Part shown: positions 12,101 to 23,085 of the stretch, piece after piece
Layout: every line of letters begins with the position of its first letter
How positions within the stretch are numbered: the stretch's first letter is position 1
From: Urophycis tenuis
Lineage: Eukaryota; Chordata; Actinopteri; Gadiformes; Phycidae
Assembly: GCA_036785325.1 (NCBI GenBank)
Contig: JAXIVH010000008.1
Span: 4,464,104 to 4,528,103, forward strand
DNA length: 64,000 bases
Direction: 5' to 3'
The notes under the pieces: model-generated
Told to the model about the DNA's origin: nothing
Database searches by the model: none
What the model saw: the letters and a program-made list of their open reading frames with translations, nothing else
Translations under genes and position numbers: made by a program

Positions 12101-13892
12101 GGGGGGTCTTCCTCTCTGGGTACAGGAGTCGCCCTGTCTTGTTCTACACCAGGAGGACAGACACATGGGATGAGTGATTTTGTGCACTGATGAAATTAAC
12201 ATTCAGATTGCGATATGACGATTTGATGCATGCTAATAATCTGACATTAATCTGATTAAGGCAATCATTTGAATGATGCACTCGTGTAAACACCTTTGTT
12301 TGACGAAAACACTTTGATGAAAATGAAGACACCGAGACCACTTGGTCATAATCCGTTGTGTAAACACCTTCATCGGATTACGATCAACACGTTCATTCTG
12401 CTTGTACAACCAGAGGTCTGAGATTCACGTCCCAATGCTTTCAACCCAGTAACTTGAGCGGTGTGTTCGTCACACTCGGACCCCCGCAGGCCTCACCGTA
12501 GTCCGGGCTGCTCCAGGTCGATATGGGGTCCTCTGGGGGGTTCCAGGCTCTGGGTTGAGGGGACGGGCTGGGCCGCACCGGGACTTTAGGGCCCATGTAT
12601 CCAGCCATGGTGTCTGAAGTGCTGCGGGAAAGTACGTTCAGTCAGAGGTGTCTCGTGGCTCGCACCCGGGGAAATGTAGTAAAACCCCCCCCAGAAGAAA
12701 TGTTCACGTGTGTGTTTATTGGTCTGTGTGTCGCGTGTTTATTGCTTCTATAGCATCTCACTCCGTGTCCTTCTGCCTGCGCGCCAGAGCCCGTGACAGG
12801 TCCTTTCTGATGAAGTCAGCCTGTGGGCGTCCAGGAAACACACAAGCATTAACCACCGCTGTGAAGCCACAGTGGTCTGGAGGACAGAAGGTCTCCCCTC
12901 CTCACCCCGAGCTCCTCGCACTGGAACAGGAACACGCTGCTGCTCCTCCGGTCCTTCACGCTCATGGTGAGCAGAGAGTGGTACAACCCGCTGTCCGTCA
13001 GCGCCTGCAGCCCCGCGACGCTGCTCAGAGGGAGGGACTCCAGCTCCTCCTGAAGACCACGGCCCACACACACACACGGATGCGTAACGTGACACTACAC
13101 CTGAGACCACGCCCCCCCCCCCCCCCCCCCCTCAGAACACACCTGAGACCACGCCCCCCCCCCCCCCCCCCCCTCAGAACACACCTGAGACCATGCCCCC
13201 CCTCAGAACACACCTGAGACCACGCCCCCCCCCCCCCCCTCAGAACACACCTGAGACCACACCCCCCTTACCCTGGTCTCGATGTCGCAGAGCTTCAGGT
13301 TTCTCCCCTGGACCTCCAGCAGCAGGTTCTGACCCCACACGCGGCCCATGCCCTCCAGGAGCTTCAGACGGTCCACGCAGTCTGACACGCTGGTCAGCTC
13401 CTTCCCGTCCAGCTCGCAGGTGAGGAGGTGCTGTAACATAAGAGATAGCCCCCCCCCCCCGGCCTCAGAACCAGCAGGGTGGGGCCGGGTTGTGTACGTG
13501 TGGAACCACGCCGTGTCGTGTGCATTACCTCCACTCTGTACTGAAACTTGTCCAGGATCTTGCTTATCGACGAGGCGTACTCCTTCCTTTGTGCTGTTAG
13601 TGGTATTGTCTTATGTCAGAGACTTGTTGCAGGTATATATTGAAATAACTGAGTCAGGTGATGACTTACAGTAGATTGATCGTGCGCTGGGCCTGGACAG
13701 ATTGGACACCTGTGAGCCATCTTCAGAGGCGCTGTACCCACTGGAGATCAAACCACAAGCCATGACGTCATTGTCCAGACGAGACCGCACAAACCGGTGC
13801 GTGAATTCAAAGGAGACCTACTTTGACTGGATGGACGCGGCGTAGCTGCTGGTGTTGGGGAAGGGGTCAAAGGGGCTGCTTCTCCCCGACAT
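5325..13892 (-). CDS. eps8l3: EPS8-like protein 3 (EPS8 family actin-signalling adaptor)
   Basis: EPS8 proteins link receptor signalling to Rac and actin; EPS8L3 is the divergent, gut-enriched member. Exons (high to low): 13892-13822, 13740-13670, 13593-13529, 13430-13272, 13049-12906, 12820-12762, 12621-12497, 12143-12010, 11794-11674, 11409-11336, 11001-10927, 10797-10652, 10417-10225, 10050-10007, 8055-7959, 6374-6249, 6064-5982, 5589-5457, 5345-5325. Lengths sum to 1941 nt, 646 aa, and every phase matches. The PTB-like domain spans about residues 62-190 (HLLTCELDG, VWGQNLLLEV, FLFQCEELGADFI). A Lys-rich run lies near 305 and a Pro-rich linker at 460-495. The SH3 spans about 500-560 (LYDFTARNAKELS, QWWMVRN, FIPNNIL), and the SAM-like domain about 575-640. 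EPS8L3 is preferred over EPS8L1/L2 from the PTB wording and short C-terminus; human EPS8L3 is about 593 aa. The 44-nt exon and the 21-nt last exon are inferred from phase and splice sites; without the last, the frame would read through to a stop at 5439. Confidence 0.87.
5660..5880. other. Intronic sequence of unknown origin, possibly a TE remnant
   Basis: Part of the eps8l3 intron between exons 17 and 18. GGGGGAGCT occurs in both direct and inverted form within 100 bp. This suggests a degenerate element, but I cannot name a family. Confidence 0.25.
6400..7650. repeat. 1.25-kb minisatellite (9/18-bp unit) splitting the SH3 exons of eps8l3
   Basis: About 135 consecutive 9-mers alternate mainly between GGTCTTACA and GGTGTTACA, with TATA/TAAA variants and three longer GTTGTTACA units. 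On the sense strand of eps8l3 (minus) the unit reads TGTAAGACC-TGTAACACC. The array begins about 25 bp intronic of the SH3 exon acceptor at 6375. It lies in the intron between SH3 halves 8055-7959 and 6374-6249. The long open frames on both strands are repeat translations. Confidence 0.95.
8349..8736 (+). mobile_element. MITE copy A (Harbinger-like, internally deleted)
   Basis: Terminal inverted repeats begin GGCTGGGTTATGCTT and end AAGCATAACCCAGCC. The flanks are TTA (8346-8348) and CTA (8736-8738), a probable decayed 3-bp TTA duplication inside a minisatellite unit. The interior shares long blocks with copy B in reverse orientation, including ACCAGAATGACCATTCTGGT and the segment after ACCGGTAGAGGG. 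It has no coding capacity. TTA duplications are typical of PIF/Harbinger elements; the family name is inference. Confidence 0.8.
8900..9618 (-). mobile_element. MITE copy B (Harbinger-like, 719 bp)
   Basis: The element begins AGGCCTAGTTATGCTT and ends AAGTATAAACCAGCCT. It is flanked by a perfect TTA duplication (8897-8899 and 9619-9621) inside a minisatellite unit, so the empty site is visible in every neighbouring unit. It is the same family as copy A but inverted. It has about 330 bp more interior, including an (AT)n at about 9150-9190. No transposase is present, so this is a non-autonomous copy. Confidence 0.85.
10225..10300 (+). repeat. G-rich repeat inside an eps8l3 exon, G-quadruplex candidate
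   Basis: The 3' part of exon 13 is a short tandem repeat. On the plus (antisense) strand it has many GGGG/GGGGG runs separated by 1-4 bases (GGGCTGGGGGCGGGG pattern). On the coding strand it encodes the Ser-Pro-Ala-Pro-rich linker before the SH3 domain. Confidence 0.7.
13100..13262. repeat. Intronic 40-44-bp repeat with poly-C runs
   Basis: Four or five copies of a unit containing CTCAGAACACACCTGAGACC followed by a poly-C run of variable length (about 5 to 20). It lies in the eps8l3 intron between exons 4 and 5, starting about 10 bp from the exon 4 donor at 13271. CTCAGAACACACCTGAG is itself nearly self-complementary at its ends. Confidence 0.85.
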
Positions 13893-14320
13893 CCTGGCCG
13901 ATCTCCACCGCTGGGACCAGCCGTCGGTCGTCTGTCTGCTCTGTTTTGTAGGTTACAACTGCTGTAGTTACACTTGGTTAGCGTCAGGGTTAGCTTAGAG
14001 CGGTGAAGAGAAATTAACGAGTTTTAAATGAAAAAAAAGGGTTAGGGTTATTTATAGTAACAGGGTTATTGTTAGTAGTAGGGTGAGTGTTAGTAGGGTT
14101 AGTGTTAGTAATAAGAATAGTGTTAGTAATGGGTTAGTGTTAGTAAAGGGTTAGTGTTAGTAATAGGATTAGTGTTAGTAAAGGATTAGTGTTAGCATTG
14201 GTTTTAGTATAAGGTTAGTGTTGGTAAAGGGTTGGTAATAGGATTAGTGTTAGTATAAGGTTAGCGTTCGTATGATATTAGTGCAATATTAGCTCTAATA
14301 TAGGGTTGGTATTGGTCTTA
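13893..14320. repeat. Degenerate TTAGGG/GTTAGT telomere-like repeat
   Basis: About 14035-14320 is built from GTTAGTGTTAGTA-type words with scattered TTAGGG and GGGTTAGGGTTA. It is a decayed interstitial telomere-like or derived repeat. It lies in the putative 5' intron of eps8l3, between the start-codon exon and the TATA promoter. Confidence 0.6.
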
Positions 14321-14712
14321 GGGTTAGAAACAGAAGCTGGTTGGACAGAACCAAGACATTAGGCGTTGATTGTTATTTGCTATTGGTTACCGTGACCAAA
14401 AAGAACATCCTGTCAGCTCCCCTCATCTTTATGGTGCTATTAAAATAGCTCACAGGCTCGTCATATAGACATACGGTTCATAGTCATATGTGAATACTTC
14501 ATATTTAAATGGGACTTGTGTTTTCAACAGAATACCAACAAGCGATGTGGCAGAAAACATTCTTTTAAAGTGTAAGAATGATTGACATGTTTTCGTCCCG
14601 TTAAATAATGTACCTTACAATGCGGCCTACGCGTGACTTCTTCTGGTCAGAAATAAAGTAGACTTCCCAGCGTCAGTTGATCCCTTAAAACAACAAAGTA
14701 AGTCAATCTTAC

Positions 14713-14960
14713 CTCTGCTATCCGGTGAAAAGTAGTATTTGTTGGTCTTCTGAGGTTTTTACTTGTGTGTTTATTTATTCCTGCGTTACGTCTGAGTGAC
14801 GGCCAAAGGAAAACATCCAGACGTCCCCTCTATATAGCGGGCCAAAGTCTGCTCCCAGAAGCCAACCGGGAAGACGTCCTGCCCTGCCCTGCTGTTCAGG
14901 TGAGGCGCGTCTCCCAGATGCCTCTATCTTCTCCATCTGACCAAAGGTTAACATACCTGT
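14713..14960 (-). promoter_or_regulatory. Probable eps8l3 promoter and 5' non-coding exon
   Basis: On the minus strand a TATA-box-like CTATATAG at 14830-14837 precedes a stretch ending in a consensus donor (GAG|gtaaga) at 14713. This fits a short non-coding first exon of about 90 nt starting near 14805. An HNF4-like CAAAGTC and an HNF1-like GTTAAC half site lie just upstream; these would suit an intestinal gene but are short motifs. The splice to the ATG exon is inferred. Confidence 0.45.
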
Positions 14961-15059
14961 TGGCGTTGGGCCATAAGAGGACTTCCCCTCACTCTGGTGG
15001 GATTCATGACTCGGCTGGAATTTCAAATGTTATTGCGCTTTCGTTCAAAATTCAAAATC

Positions 15060-15066
15060 CTGGTAT

Positions 15067-15102
<36 letters not shown>

Positions 15103-15145
15103 TTATTATTATTTTTTTTTTAAATGAATTACAAAATCGTCTAAT

Positions 15146-15226
<81 letters not shown>
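15060..15226. repeat. Poly-T run and (GT)n microsatellite
   Basis: An almost pure T run at about 15069-15120 is followed by a (GT)n of about 37 units at 15150-15224. It lies between eps8l3 and irf6 and contains no gene. Confidence 0.95.
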
Positions 15227-15227
<1 letters not shown>

Positions 15228-15714
15228 ATCTCAAGGAGGTCGGAGCTGGTGATCTCATTTTAAACTGAAGAGACAAATTGGCTGCCCTTTAAGCCTCCAC
15301 ACCACAGATAGAGAGGTGTAGTTGCCAGGGCAACAGAGCACAGTAAAGCTCCGGAGGGAGAGCAAACACGAGCTTCCACTGCAAACAGTGAACCGACTTT
15401 ACTGATTAAATGCACGCATCATCATCTCCTATGTTTTACAACCTCGTATGGGCCGTGATGAGAGACAACTACAGCGTGAAAACGCAGTGTTGTTTTGTGT
15501 TCTCATCCTCCCCCTGGTGGTACTATGAGGTACAACACGTCAGATGAGCTCCATGAGACTTTGATCCGCTGTCTCCATGGAAGCCATCCATCCTGGCATA
15601 ACTGGAAGGTCAGGGACAGTTTTCATCCACGTCAGCTAGAATTGCAGTTACTTGCAGTGGGCTCTATAGGGAGAAATAGGTTGATTAGGCAATGTATGTA
15701 TACATTGTATACAT

Positions 15715-15895
15715 GTTTGTATACTAGCAATGGTTAACCTAGCAATTGGAATGCTTGAAACTTGTTCTGGTGACTTTCTCACTGTACTAACAGCAATGAA
15801 ATGTTTCACCTTCTGACAAATGTACTTATTGTAAGTCGCTTTGGACAAAAGCCTCTGCTAAATTCCCCAAATGTAAGGGTAAAATGTATACATAC
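15715..15895 (+). mobile_element. SINE-like element, copy 1
   Basis: Runs from ATACTAGCAATGGTTAACCT to the widespread fish 3' tail GTAAGTCGCTTTGGACAAAAG followed by TCTGCTAAAT. A closely similar copy lies in pbrm1 intron 3 at about 42797-42972 in the opposite orientation. The shared body makes this a dispersed repeat; the family is not identified. Confidence 0.7.
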
Positions 15896-16308
15896 AGTGT
15901 GACTATACATACATTGCTTTTTCAGTCTCTTTCTACAGTTAAACATTTCTATGAAGTTTTGTATTCCAATAGAAGCATATAGTCACTAACGCATATGCAT
16001 ATAGTCACTAACGCGTAACTATAGATACAGCTAAATAACTAAATGATAAAACACAACACTGCTTAAAGCCCCCACTAGAGGTCATTATAAAACCATTATT
16101 GGGCTCACTGGCTCAGGGAATCTGAAGTCTACCGTCCCCGTGCCAACACGCCTAGATTCGGCTGCTTCGCGGTGGCCTACACAGTAGGCCTACTGTAGGC
16201 CAGGGTCTCCAACCCAGTGGCCATTTCACAGACTAATTGGCTGGGTTTTTCAGAAACGCTGTCTAATTAACAAGAACAGAGAATTCTGTGACTTTTTTGT
16301 CTTGCTTT

Positions 16309-16314
16309 TTTATT
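16309..16314 (-). terminator. irf6 poly(A) signal (AATAAA)
   Basis: AATAAA on the minus strand, about 750 bp past the irf6 stop codon and in an AT-rich context. It is the only clear candidate I found between irf6 and eps8l3. Confidence 0.5.
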
Positions 16315-17065
16315 AGACAAAATAACACAAGATTAAAAGTGTCTACATTCTCCCAGTTACGAAACTATAGCTATTATCCAACATTTCATTTGAGATCGAC
16401 AGTATGAATTTCAATCGGCTAAAAAGGAAAGGGACATATGAGTAATTAAAAAAAACATATCCAGGACAACGAAGAAAATATAACTAAGAACGGGTATTTC
16501 CTGTAAAGCCAGGGTTGAAAGAAAGCTGGCAGAATGGCCCGACACAACCCAGTAACAAACGGCTATGGTGTCAGACAGGGGCTCACATATCTCAGGAGGC
16601 TCACCACATATTAAAAGCAAGTATGATAAGACAAGGAGGACACTGCACGGTTTCCTAGGTAACAGGGCCCAGGTTTTTGCAGGTGGTCAGTGGCTACAGA
16701 AGCCACTGACCTATTTGTATAAATATGCCACAGGGTTATGTCTGTCACTCATTAACTAGGTTAAATGTACCAGTGCTCCGTCGCATGAAGGAAGACTTTG
16801 GCCCAATGTAGCGAGTGTTCTCACGCTCACACACACACACGCGCACACACACACGCACACACACACACGCGCACACGCACGCACACGCCTCACTCTGCAC
16901 TACATCTCCTGGAGACACTAAAACACGAAAGAAAGAATTTCCTCAGAATCTTCGAAGAAGCTAAAAAATACAGATCTCTCTAAATATACATAAGTACTTC
17001 TTCTCGTTGACTAGATGCCATTTCCCCAGCGGCACGCCGGTCTGTGTCCGGGGGGGGAGCAGGGC

Positions 17066-20000
17066 TCACTGAGCCTGCAGGGCCGCGGCGATGTGCAGGC
17101 CCTGGCCGGGCTGGGTGGGCCAGCTCTCCTGGCCCTGGTGGTTGAGCAGCAGGCAGTACAGCTGCTTGAGGTGGGTCACTATGTTGTCCTTGATGTCGGG
17201 GATGGAGATCTGCAGGCGGACGCTGCCGCTGTCGAACGACCGGGTGCTGTCCCCGGAGAACATCTCGCTGATCATGCGGGCGACCACCGGGATGATCTGG
17301 GGGTGCACAGGAGAGACAGACAGAGAGAGAGAGAGTTTGAGGGGGATCTCGCTCATCATTGGAATTCAACTTTGATTTATTTGATCAGAGATCACATCCA
17401 GAAAGCTAAACACAACACGTGTTATTGCCCTTTTACCCTTTTTGTGGAATAATACTCAGTCACAAATAAACACATTTGGAGGAGGTCAGTGATGCATAGG
17501 ACCCTCTAAGAAATCTGGACAGATTTGCTACTTCCATGAAACCTAACTGAAACATGCCACAAAACTCATTACAGAGTGAATAGAAAAAAGACATACCATT
17601 ACATTCATATTGCAAAAAACAAAAATGCTGTGCAAAAGCTGGAAGACCTGGCCGAGCGGTTCATTCAGAAAGCCTCAGTGCCACTGGAAACACTGCAGCT
17701 ATGTGAGCCACTGCCCTGTTGTTAACAGCCCCACAGCAGGAGGGCTGCACGCTGGTATTTACATAAAGGTATTTACATGTGCGGACAGCGCAGCTGCCAT
17801 CCATTCATCTCAGACAATGCTCTGATTCATCGGGGTCTCTGCAGACCTGGGGGGCGGCGCCGTGAGGCACTGGTACCACCCGCACGCCATCGGGGCGGGG
17901 GGGGGCGGGCTCACCTGAACCATGATGAGTTTCCTCTCTCTGGGCCGGCCGTCGGGCCACTCCTCTCCGAAGCACAGGTTGATGTCAAACTGAGGGGGGC
18001 TGGAGGTCTGGCCACGCTGGTGGGCTATTACACCTGCACACACGCACACATGCACACACACGCACACGCACACACACGCACACACACAGACACACACACA
18101 CAGTGAGACTCCAGACTCCACGGGACTTTAATGCATCCGATTGCAAAGACTTTAAGTACGCCGCCACCACCGCATAGAATGTGGGTATATTCCAAATAAT
18201 TCCACATAGCAAAGGATGCTGTGTGAACGGTAAAACAATTCCAGTTGAAAAATGTTAAAGACGACACACGTGTTCAACTGTTAAAAAGGTAAAATGCCAA
18301 CGTCCCGCGGCCCTTGAACTCACCGCTGAGGAAGGACTCCAGGCAGAAGAGCTTCACCTTGCGCTGCCTCTCGATGAGGTTGGGGGCGGCGGGGTTGGGG
18401 GCGCAGGGGCCCGACCAGTACACCTTGCACTGGCAGAGGCGGACGGCGTAGATGTCGTGGCCGCTGACCTCCAGGATCAGGCCGCGGTCCATGACGTCCA
18501 GCAGGCGGTTGGTGAAGACGCGCTGCTTGTCGTTGGTGATGTGCTCCGTGTTGGGGAAGCGCAGCTGCTCCAGGCTGACGGGGCCAAACAGCTCCTCCTG
18601 GTTCACCATGGGGCCCAGGTCCCCGTAGAACAGCCGGCAGCCCTGCGGGTTGCTCACCATCAGCAGGGGGCTGGCCTCCTTGCCCCGGTACTGGAACTGC
18701 ACCTCCAGGTCCGTCACTGGAACAAAACAGGAGGGAACCGCGTGAGAAACACACAACACCTCAAACGCGGACCACAAAACGCGCTCCGAGGCAGAACCGA
18801 GGCCGTCCCCGAACGCCACGGGACACTCACTTGGCAGCGAGCTGATCCACATCTCCGGGGAGGCGAACATGGCGTCGGGCATGGAGGGCGGCAGCATGGC
18901 GGGGATGGGGGGCGGGGCCGGGGTCATCTCCAGCAGGGGCGTGGCCTGCATCTCCACGTCCACCGGCTCCTCTTTGGGCCAGCCGTGAGTGGGCTCCTCC
19001 TTTGGCATCCAGCCCTCCACGGAGGGGGGGCAGCTCTGCGGATGGCTGGACGACTCGGAGCCGGACGGCGACCACATGATGAGAGGGGAGGGGCTGGTGC
19101 CTGGAGACGGGACGCAACGCAACGCAGAGTCAGTGTCACTTGGAAACCAAACGCCGCGCCGGACAGCGTGACTCACGACATGCGAGGCGATGCGACTGAC
19201 CGTTGGACGGGTACGGAGGGAGAGACTCTGGGGTGTCCGGGACATCGTCCTCACCGCCCTCTTCCTCGTACGGCGTCCAGGAGCCAGCATCTGATGACCC
19301 TGGGGAGGGAGGGGTCAAAGAGAAGAAGAATCACTCTTTTGATCCCGTGAGGGAAATTTGGTCTCTGCATTTAACCCGTGAATTAGTGGAAATACACTCA
19401 GCACACAGTGATGGTGAGGCACACAGTGAGGTGAAGCACACACTAATCCCGAGGCAGTGAGCTGCCAACAGCGGCGCTCGGGGAGCAGTGAGGGGTTAGG
19501 TGCCTCACAGGCACTTCAGCCGTTCCTACTGGTCGGGGTTCGAACCGGCAACCCTCCGGTTACAAGTCTGAAGCCCTAACCAGTAGGCCGCGGCTGCCCC
19601 TAAAGAGAGAGGGCACGGTCACGCGAGCGGTGTCCCACTGAAGACAGAATGCATGTTGCAGTGTGTGTGAGTCAGCCGGGCGGCGGGGGGCTTCACCTGC
19701 GGTGCTGGGCGGAGGGGGGATGTCACACACGTCGTAGATCTTCAGCGGGTTGATGGGGACCTCCTTGGTGCCGTCGTAGATGAGGTTGAACTCCCGGCTC
19801 TTGTTGAGGGCGCAGCGGAGCTGAGCTTTCCACTTGGCGGGGTCGGGCTCATCCACTCCCTCTTGGAATTTCCCCGTCTCCACGGCCCACGCCTGCAAGG
19901 CGGACAGGACGGTCAGAACAACGCCACGGAGACTCCATTTTTGTTTCAGTGGCAATTACAATTTTGTTGTGAAAAAAAGGTCACCTGTTTTTTTGGGGGG

Positions 20001-20346
20001 TTTAGATTTTCACTAGAAAGCATATCATGAATGTAAGCTTCATAGATACAATACATCCAGTATTAATCTATTCTTGATTCTAATGCCTAATCACAGGAAA
20101 TCTGAGCCATGTCGTAGGCCATTAAAAAAATAGGCGCCATAAGGTCGAAAACAGGACATTTGTCATCTCCACCTTGAAAATGGTGTTCTCTTCTTCGTGC
20201 TGAGGCGTGTGTCTTGTGGCGTGCTTCCATGGGATCTTGAAGCGCATGGCGTCCCGGTCGATCCACACCAGCCCCGGGTAGCGACCAGTGTCCACCTGGG
20301 CCACGAGCCATGGCTTTAGGCGGACCCGTCGCGGAGTGACCGACAT
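17066..20346 (-). CDS. irf6: Interferon regulatory factor 6
   Basis: Transcription factor of epithelial differentiation; in humans its loss causes Van der Woude and popliteal pterygium syndromes. Coding exons (high to low): 20346-20173, 19892-19697, 19299-19201, 19100-18831, 18716-18324, 18033-17915, 17296-17066. They sum to 1482 nt, 493 aa (human IRF6 467), and all phases agree. The DNA-binding domain is residues 1-115 with five Trp at 13, 28, 40, 60 and 79. Arg84, the main human disease site, is conserved. A variable Pro/Ser linker covers about 120-245. The IRF-association domain spans about 247-470 (TDLEVQFQYRGKE, NPQGCRLFYGDLGP, RLCQCKVYWSGPCAP, FGEEWPDG, FSGDSTRSFDSGSVRLQIS). IRF5 is excluded by the linker start YDVCDIPPPP and the NLIERQRKVKLFCLE wording. 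The ATG exon has a 7-nt 5' UTR after its acceptor. Confidence 0.96.
18034..18105. repeat. (CA)n directly at an irf6 splice acceptor
   Basis: Interrupted (CA)n on the plus strand. On the sense strand it is (TG)n ending TGTGTGCAG at the acceptor of the exon starting at 18033, so it takes the place of the pyrimidine tract. Confidence 0.9.
19332..19600 (-). mobile_element. tRNA-derived SINE in irf6 intron 2
   Basis: On the minus strand it starts GGGGCAGCCGCGGCCTACTG, has an A-box-like TGGTTAGGGCTTCAG and a near-perfect B box GGTTCGAACC about 40 bp later. It ends with the retroposon tail AAATTTCCCTCACGGGATCA. The length of about 270 bp and intact pol III boxes mark a full-length copy. The same tail type appears at 3940-4020. 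It is not a functional tRNA gene. Confidence 0.85.
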
Positions 20347-20800
20347 ACTGCCACTGGAAAACGCAAACGCAAGGCCTATTAGTCAAAGCTATGGCATTCC
20401 TATGTCCACGCGTAAATGTGTTCATTACATAAGCGTCCAGTAGCCAACGGTCCTATTCTGTTCTTTAACAAAAAAAAAGAAAAGAAGTCAAGAATCAAGC
20501 TTGCTGAAGCATCTGAAAACAGAGCGAAACTGACCGTAGGACGACCAAAACACAAGACCGTCTGTTCGAGTGTTTGTCAATAGTCCTTACATTTGCTACA
20601 GCTGTGTTTAGGCGTCAAAGCGGTGCCATCTAGTTGTTTTAAAGCTCGTTGCTCGTTGCTGGTCAGATAATAGACAATCGCGAGTTCCGAGCCATCCTCA
20701 CACATGACCAATTGAAAAAGCGAGATTAATGTAGGTGCTACGTGATTGAAAAGCAACCAGGGGAACTGAAAACACTGCCCCAGTCGATACAGACACATAC

Positions 20801-21050
20801 CTGTTGGGAAGCAGGAAGTCGGAAGGCTTCCTTCAATGCCAAATAAGTAGCTGGAACAACTATCGATGAAGGCTTTCGCCGGAATTCTGTCTCCCAGGAA
20901 GGCGAGGAACAGATCAAATCGACGAGGTCGGTGGTGAATAACGACTTTAAGGATAATCTGACACCTTTGGAAGGTCTGTTTTTCTGGTCATTCGCCCCGC
21001 CCCCGCTCACCGAAACTCAGGTAGACACGTGACGTCACACGCTCGCTTCT
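20801..21050 (-). promoter_or_regulatory. irf6 promoter and 5' non-coding exon
   Basis: A strong donor (CCAACAG|gtatgt) at 20801 on the minus strand marks the end of a non-coding first exon that splices to the acceptor at 20354. Upstream, 20996-21037 has a GC-rich stretch (CGCCCCGCCCCCG). An E-box CACGTG at 21026-21031 overlaps a perfect CRE TGACGTCA at 21030-21037. The transcription start itself is not visible. Confidence 0.55.
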
Positions 21051-21059
21051 CACCTTTTC

Positions 21060-23085
21060 CAAACCGGGCGAATGGGAAGCCTTTGATGGGACCTTAAGAG
21101 TTTAAGTGTCTTGTCATACTTTTAAACGCTAATTCCCTGACGCCAAATCTACTATAGTTTTATCCTATTTTTATTTTTTCGTGATGACGTAGCTGTCACG
21201 TATATGCGTCTTTATCCGACTTATAAGATATAGCATGTTTGAAAACAGTCGCCCATAACAACATTGCCCTGCGGGCATTGGATGAGGCGGAGGATCATAG
21301 AGAGACGCGCCCTGATACTGCTGGCTGAGGTCGAGCGCCAGTTGTCGCCAGCTGGGCGCGCATCTGCCGACGAGTAGGCGACCGCTTGGGTAGACTTACT
21401 AGTTTCGAAGTAATAATGGGCCATACACGTTATCTTGTAATGTTAATACGGAATGATCCGAATTTTCAATAATGATGGTGTGAGCTCCCCAGCCAATTGT
21501 TTTATGAAAGTGAGATACCCAGCGGCCCATTCAGATGTAAAACGTCGTAGCCTGTCTGATTTATTTTATTCATGAGTTTAACGGTTCCAAAAATTAACCG
21601 TTAATTCATATTTTAACTTACCCCCTTTTTGATCCTTGACAAAATAAACCTGTACTTTGGAAAGAGTTTGTTGGCTACATTTCGTAAACAAGGGCATAAA
21701 GATATCAATAGATTACAATCTAATACAGGCCATAAAATGAAGACTTGTGCCAAGATTACGACTATAAAAATGTTTACTGCAGCCTGGTATATTAGTCCAC
21801 TGTAAAGGATCAGCCACAGAGGTAGCAGAATCAACTTGAATGTAAGTAGACAACAGTGTCAACAGATTAAACAATACAACACTATGAGCACAATGCTGAA
21901 ACGGTTGAACAAACCACTCAACCATTCAAAGTTGTTTTTGCTGTTTGTTTTGTTTTTCTAATTGAACTAAACTGCTTCTGGCAGAACTTAAAGCTCTTTG
22001 TAACCTTTTATGTAGCCCTATAATGCATAGGTCCTACAACCATAAAATCCATCCAGTATTTCAAATTTATTTTAAAGATAGTAAGTGCTTCAAATCACTT
22101 CCTCTCCACCCCAAATACAATGTGCTGTAGTCCCCCTCACTTCATATATCAGATGTGATGGCAGCAAACAGGTTACAGTGCAGGTTTAATAAGCAGGCAA
22201 TAAAATGTATAAGAGATATCATACATTTCATATATATATATATCAATATATCTCATCAAATATGCATCAGCCTGTGCATTCAATACATATTTTTGTTACA
22301 TTTGACGGCACTTACACTTACACAGGCAATATCTCCAAAATGTAATGTTTCCTCAAACTACAGACCCACAATTGCATGACTAACATAAATGAAGTGGATT
22401 GCATTGATTGGAGGAGTAGGCCCACGCAATAAACTGATCACATGGCAAGCCTGAACATCCTACCGTGATGTCATGGTGTAGGCCTCACGCCGAGGGCCTC
22501 AGGTTTCAACATGTCACGTGGAACAATATTACTTTCCAGTCCTCCTTTGTAAACTGTACCTTTGTGTGAGGCACAGTGCTGCAATGCCTCCCTGAACAAC
22601 ATATTGGGCCATGCATTAAAACCCCACTGAGTCTGAAGTCCAGACAGGGTCTGAACATCACGGTTCTGCTGTAGATGCAACAGGCCCACTGGAGACACGG
22701 TCATTTACAGTAAACAGAGGGCTGCCGCCCAATCAAATGCTACTGCCATGGATTACATATTCATCACGTCCACTCCACTGAGTTTGAGAGGAGAGTATTG
22801 GAGACGCATCACAGCGGAAGGTGCAAGGCACTTTTATGCTTCTCTTACTGCTCGGACATGAAATGAAAGTGAAAGCTTCAAGTGCAGACAGAATGCCATC
22901 CCATGGTCAACCCAAACCCATAAAAATGTGGCAGTGACATGTTTCTCCACATTCCTTTGTACGGATTAAGCCCATCCCACTCATTTGTGCGTTTCCTCGA
23001 TACATTCCTGCATATATTTCACATGTCTCATTTTGGCACTTAATATTTGTATGCTATTTAGAGTCCATGGAGCAATGAAAATGAG
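21060..23085. other. irf6-guca1 intergenic region
   Basis: About 2 kb of mostly AT-rich sequence between the irf6 promoter and the guca1 stop codon. I see no exon, no clear mobile-element ends and no long tandem repeat. The 3' UTR of guca1 must begin at 23085 and run leftward, but I found no convincing AATAAA close to it. Confidence 0.5.

Noticed and set aside
19332..19600. tRNA gene
   Set aside because: A and B boxes are present, but the cloverleaf is degraded and the 3' part is a retroposon tail, so it is a SINE.
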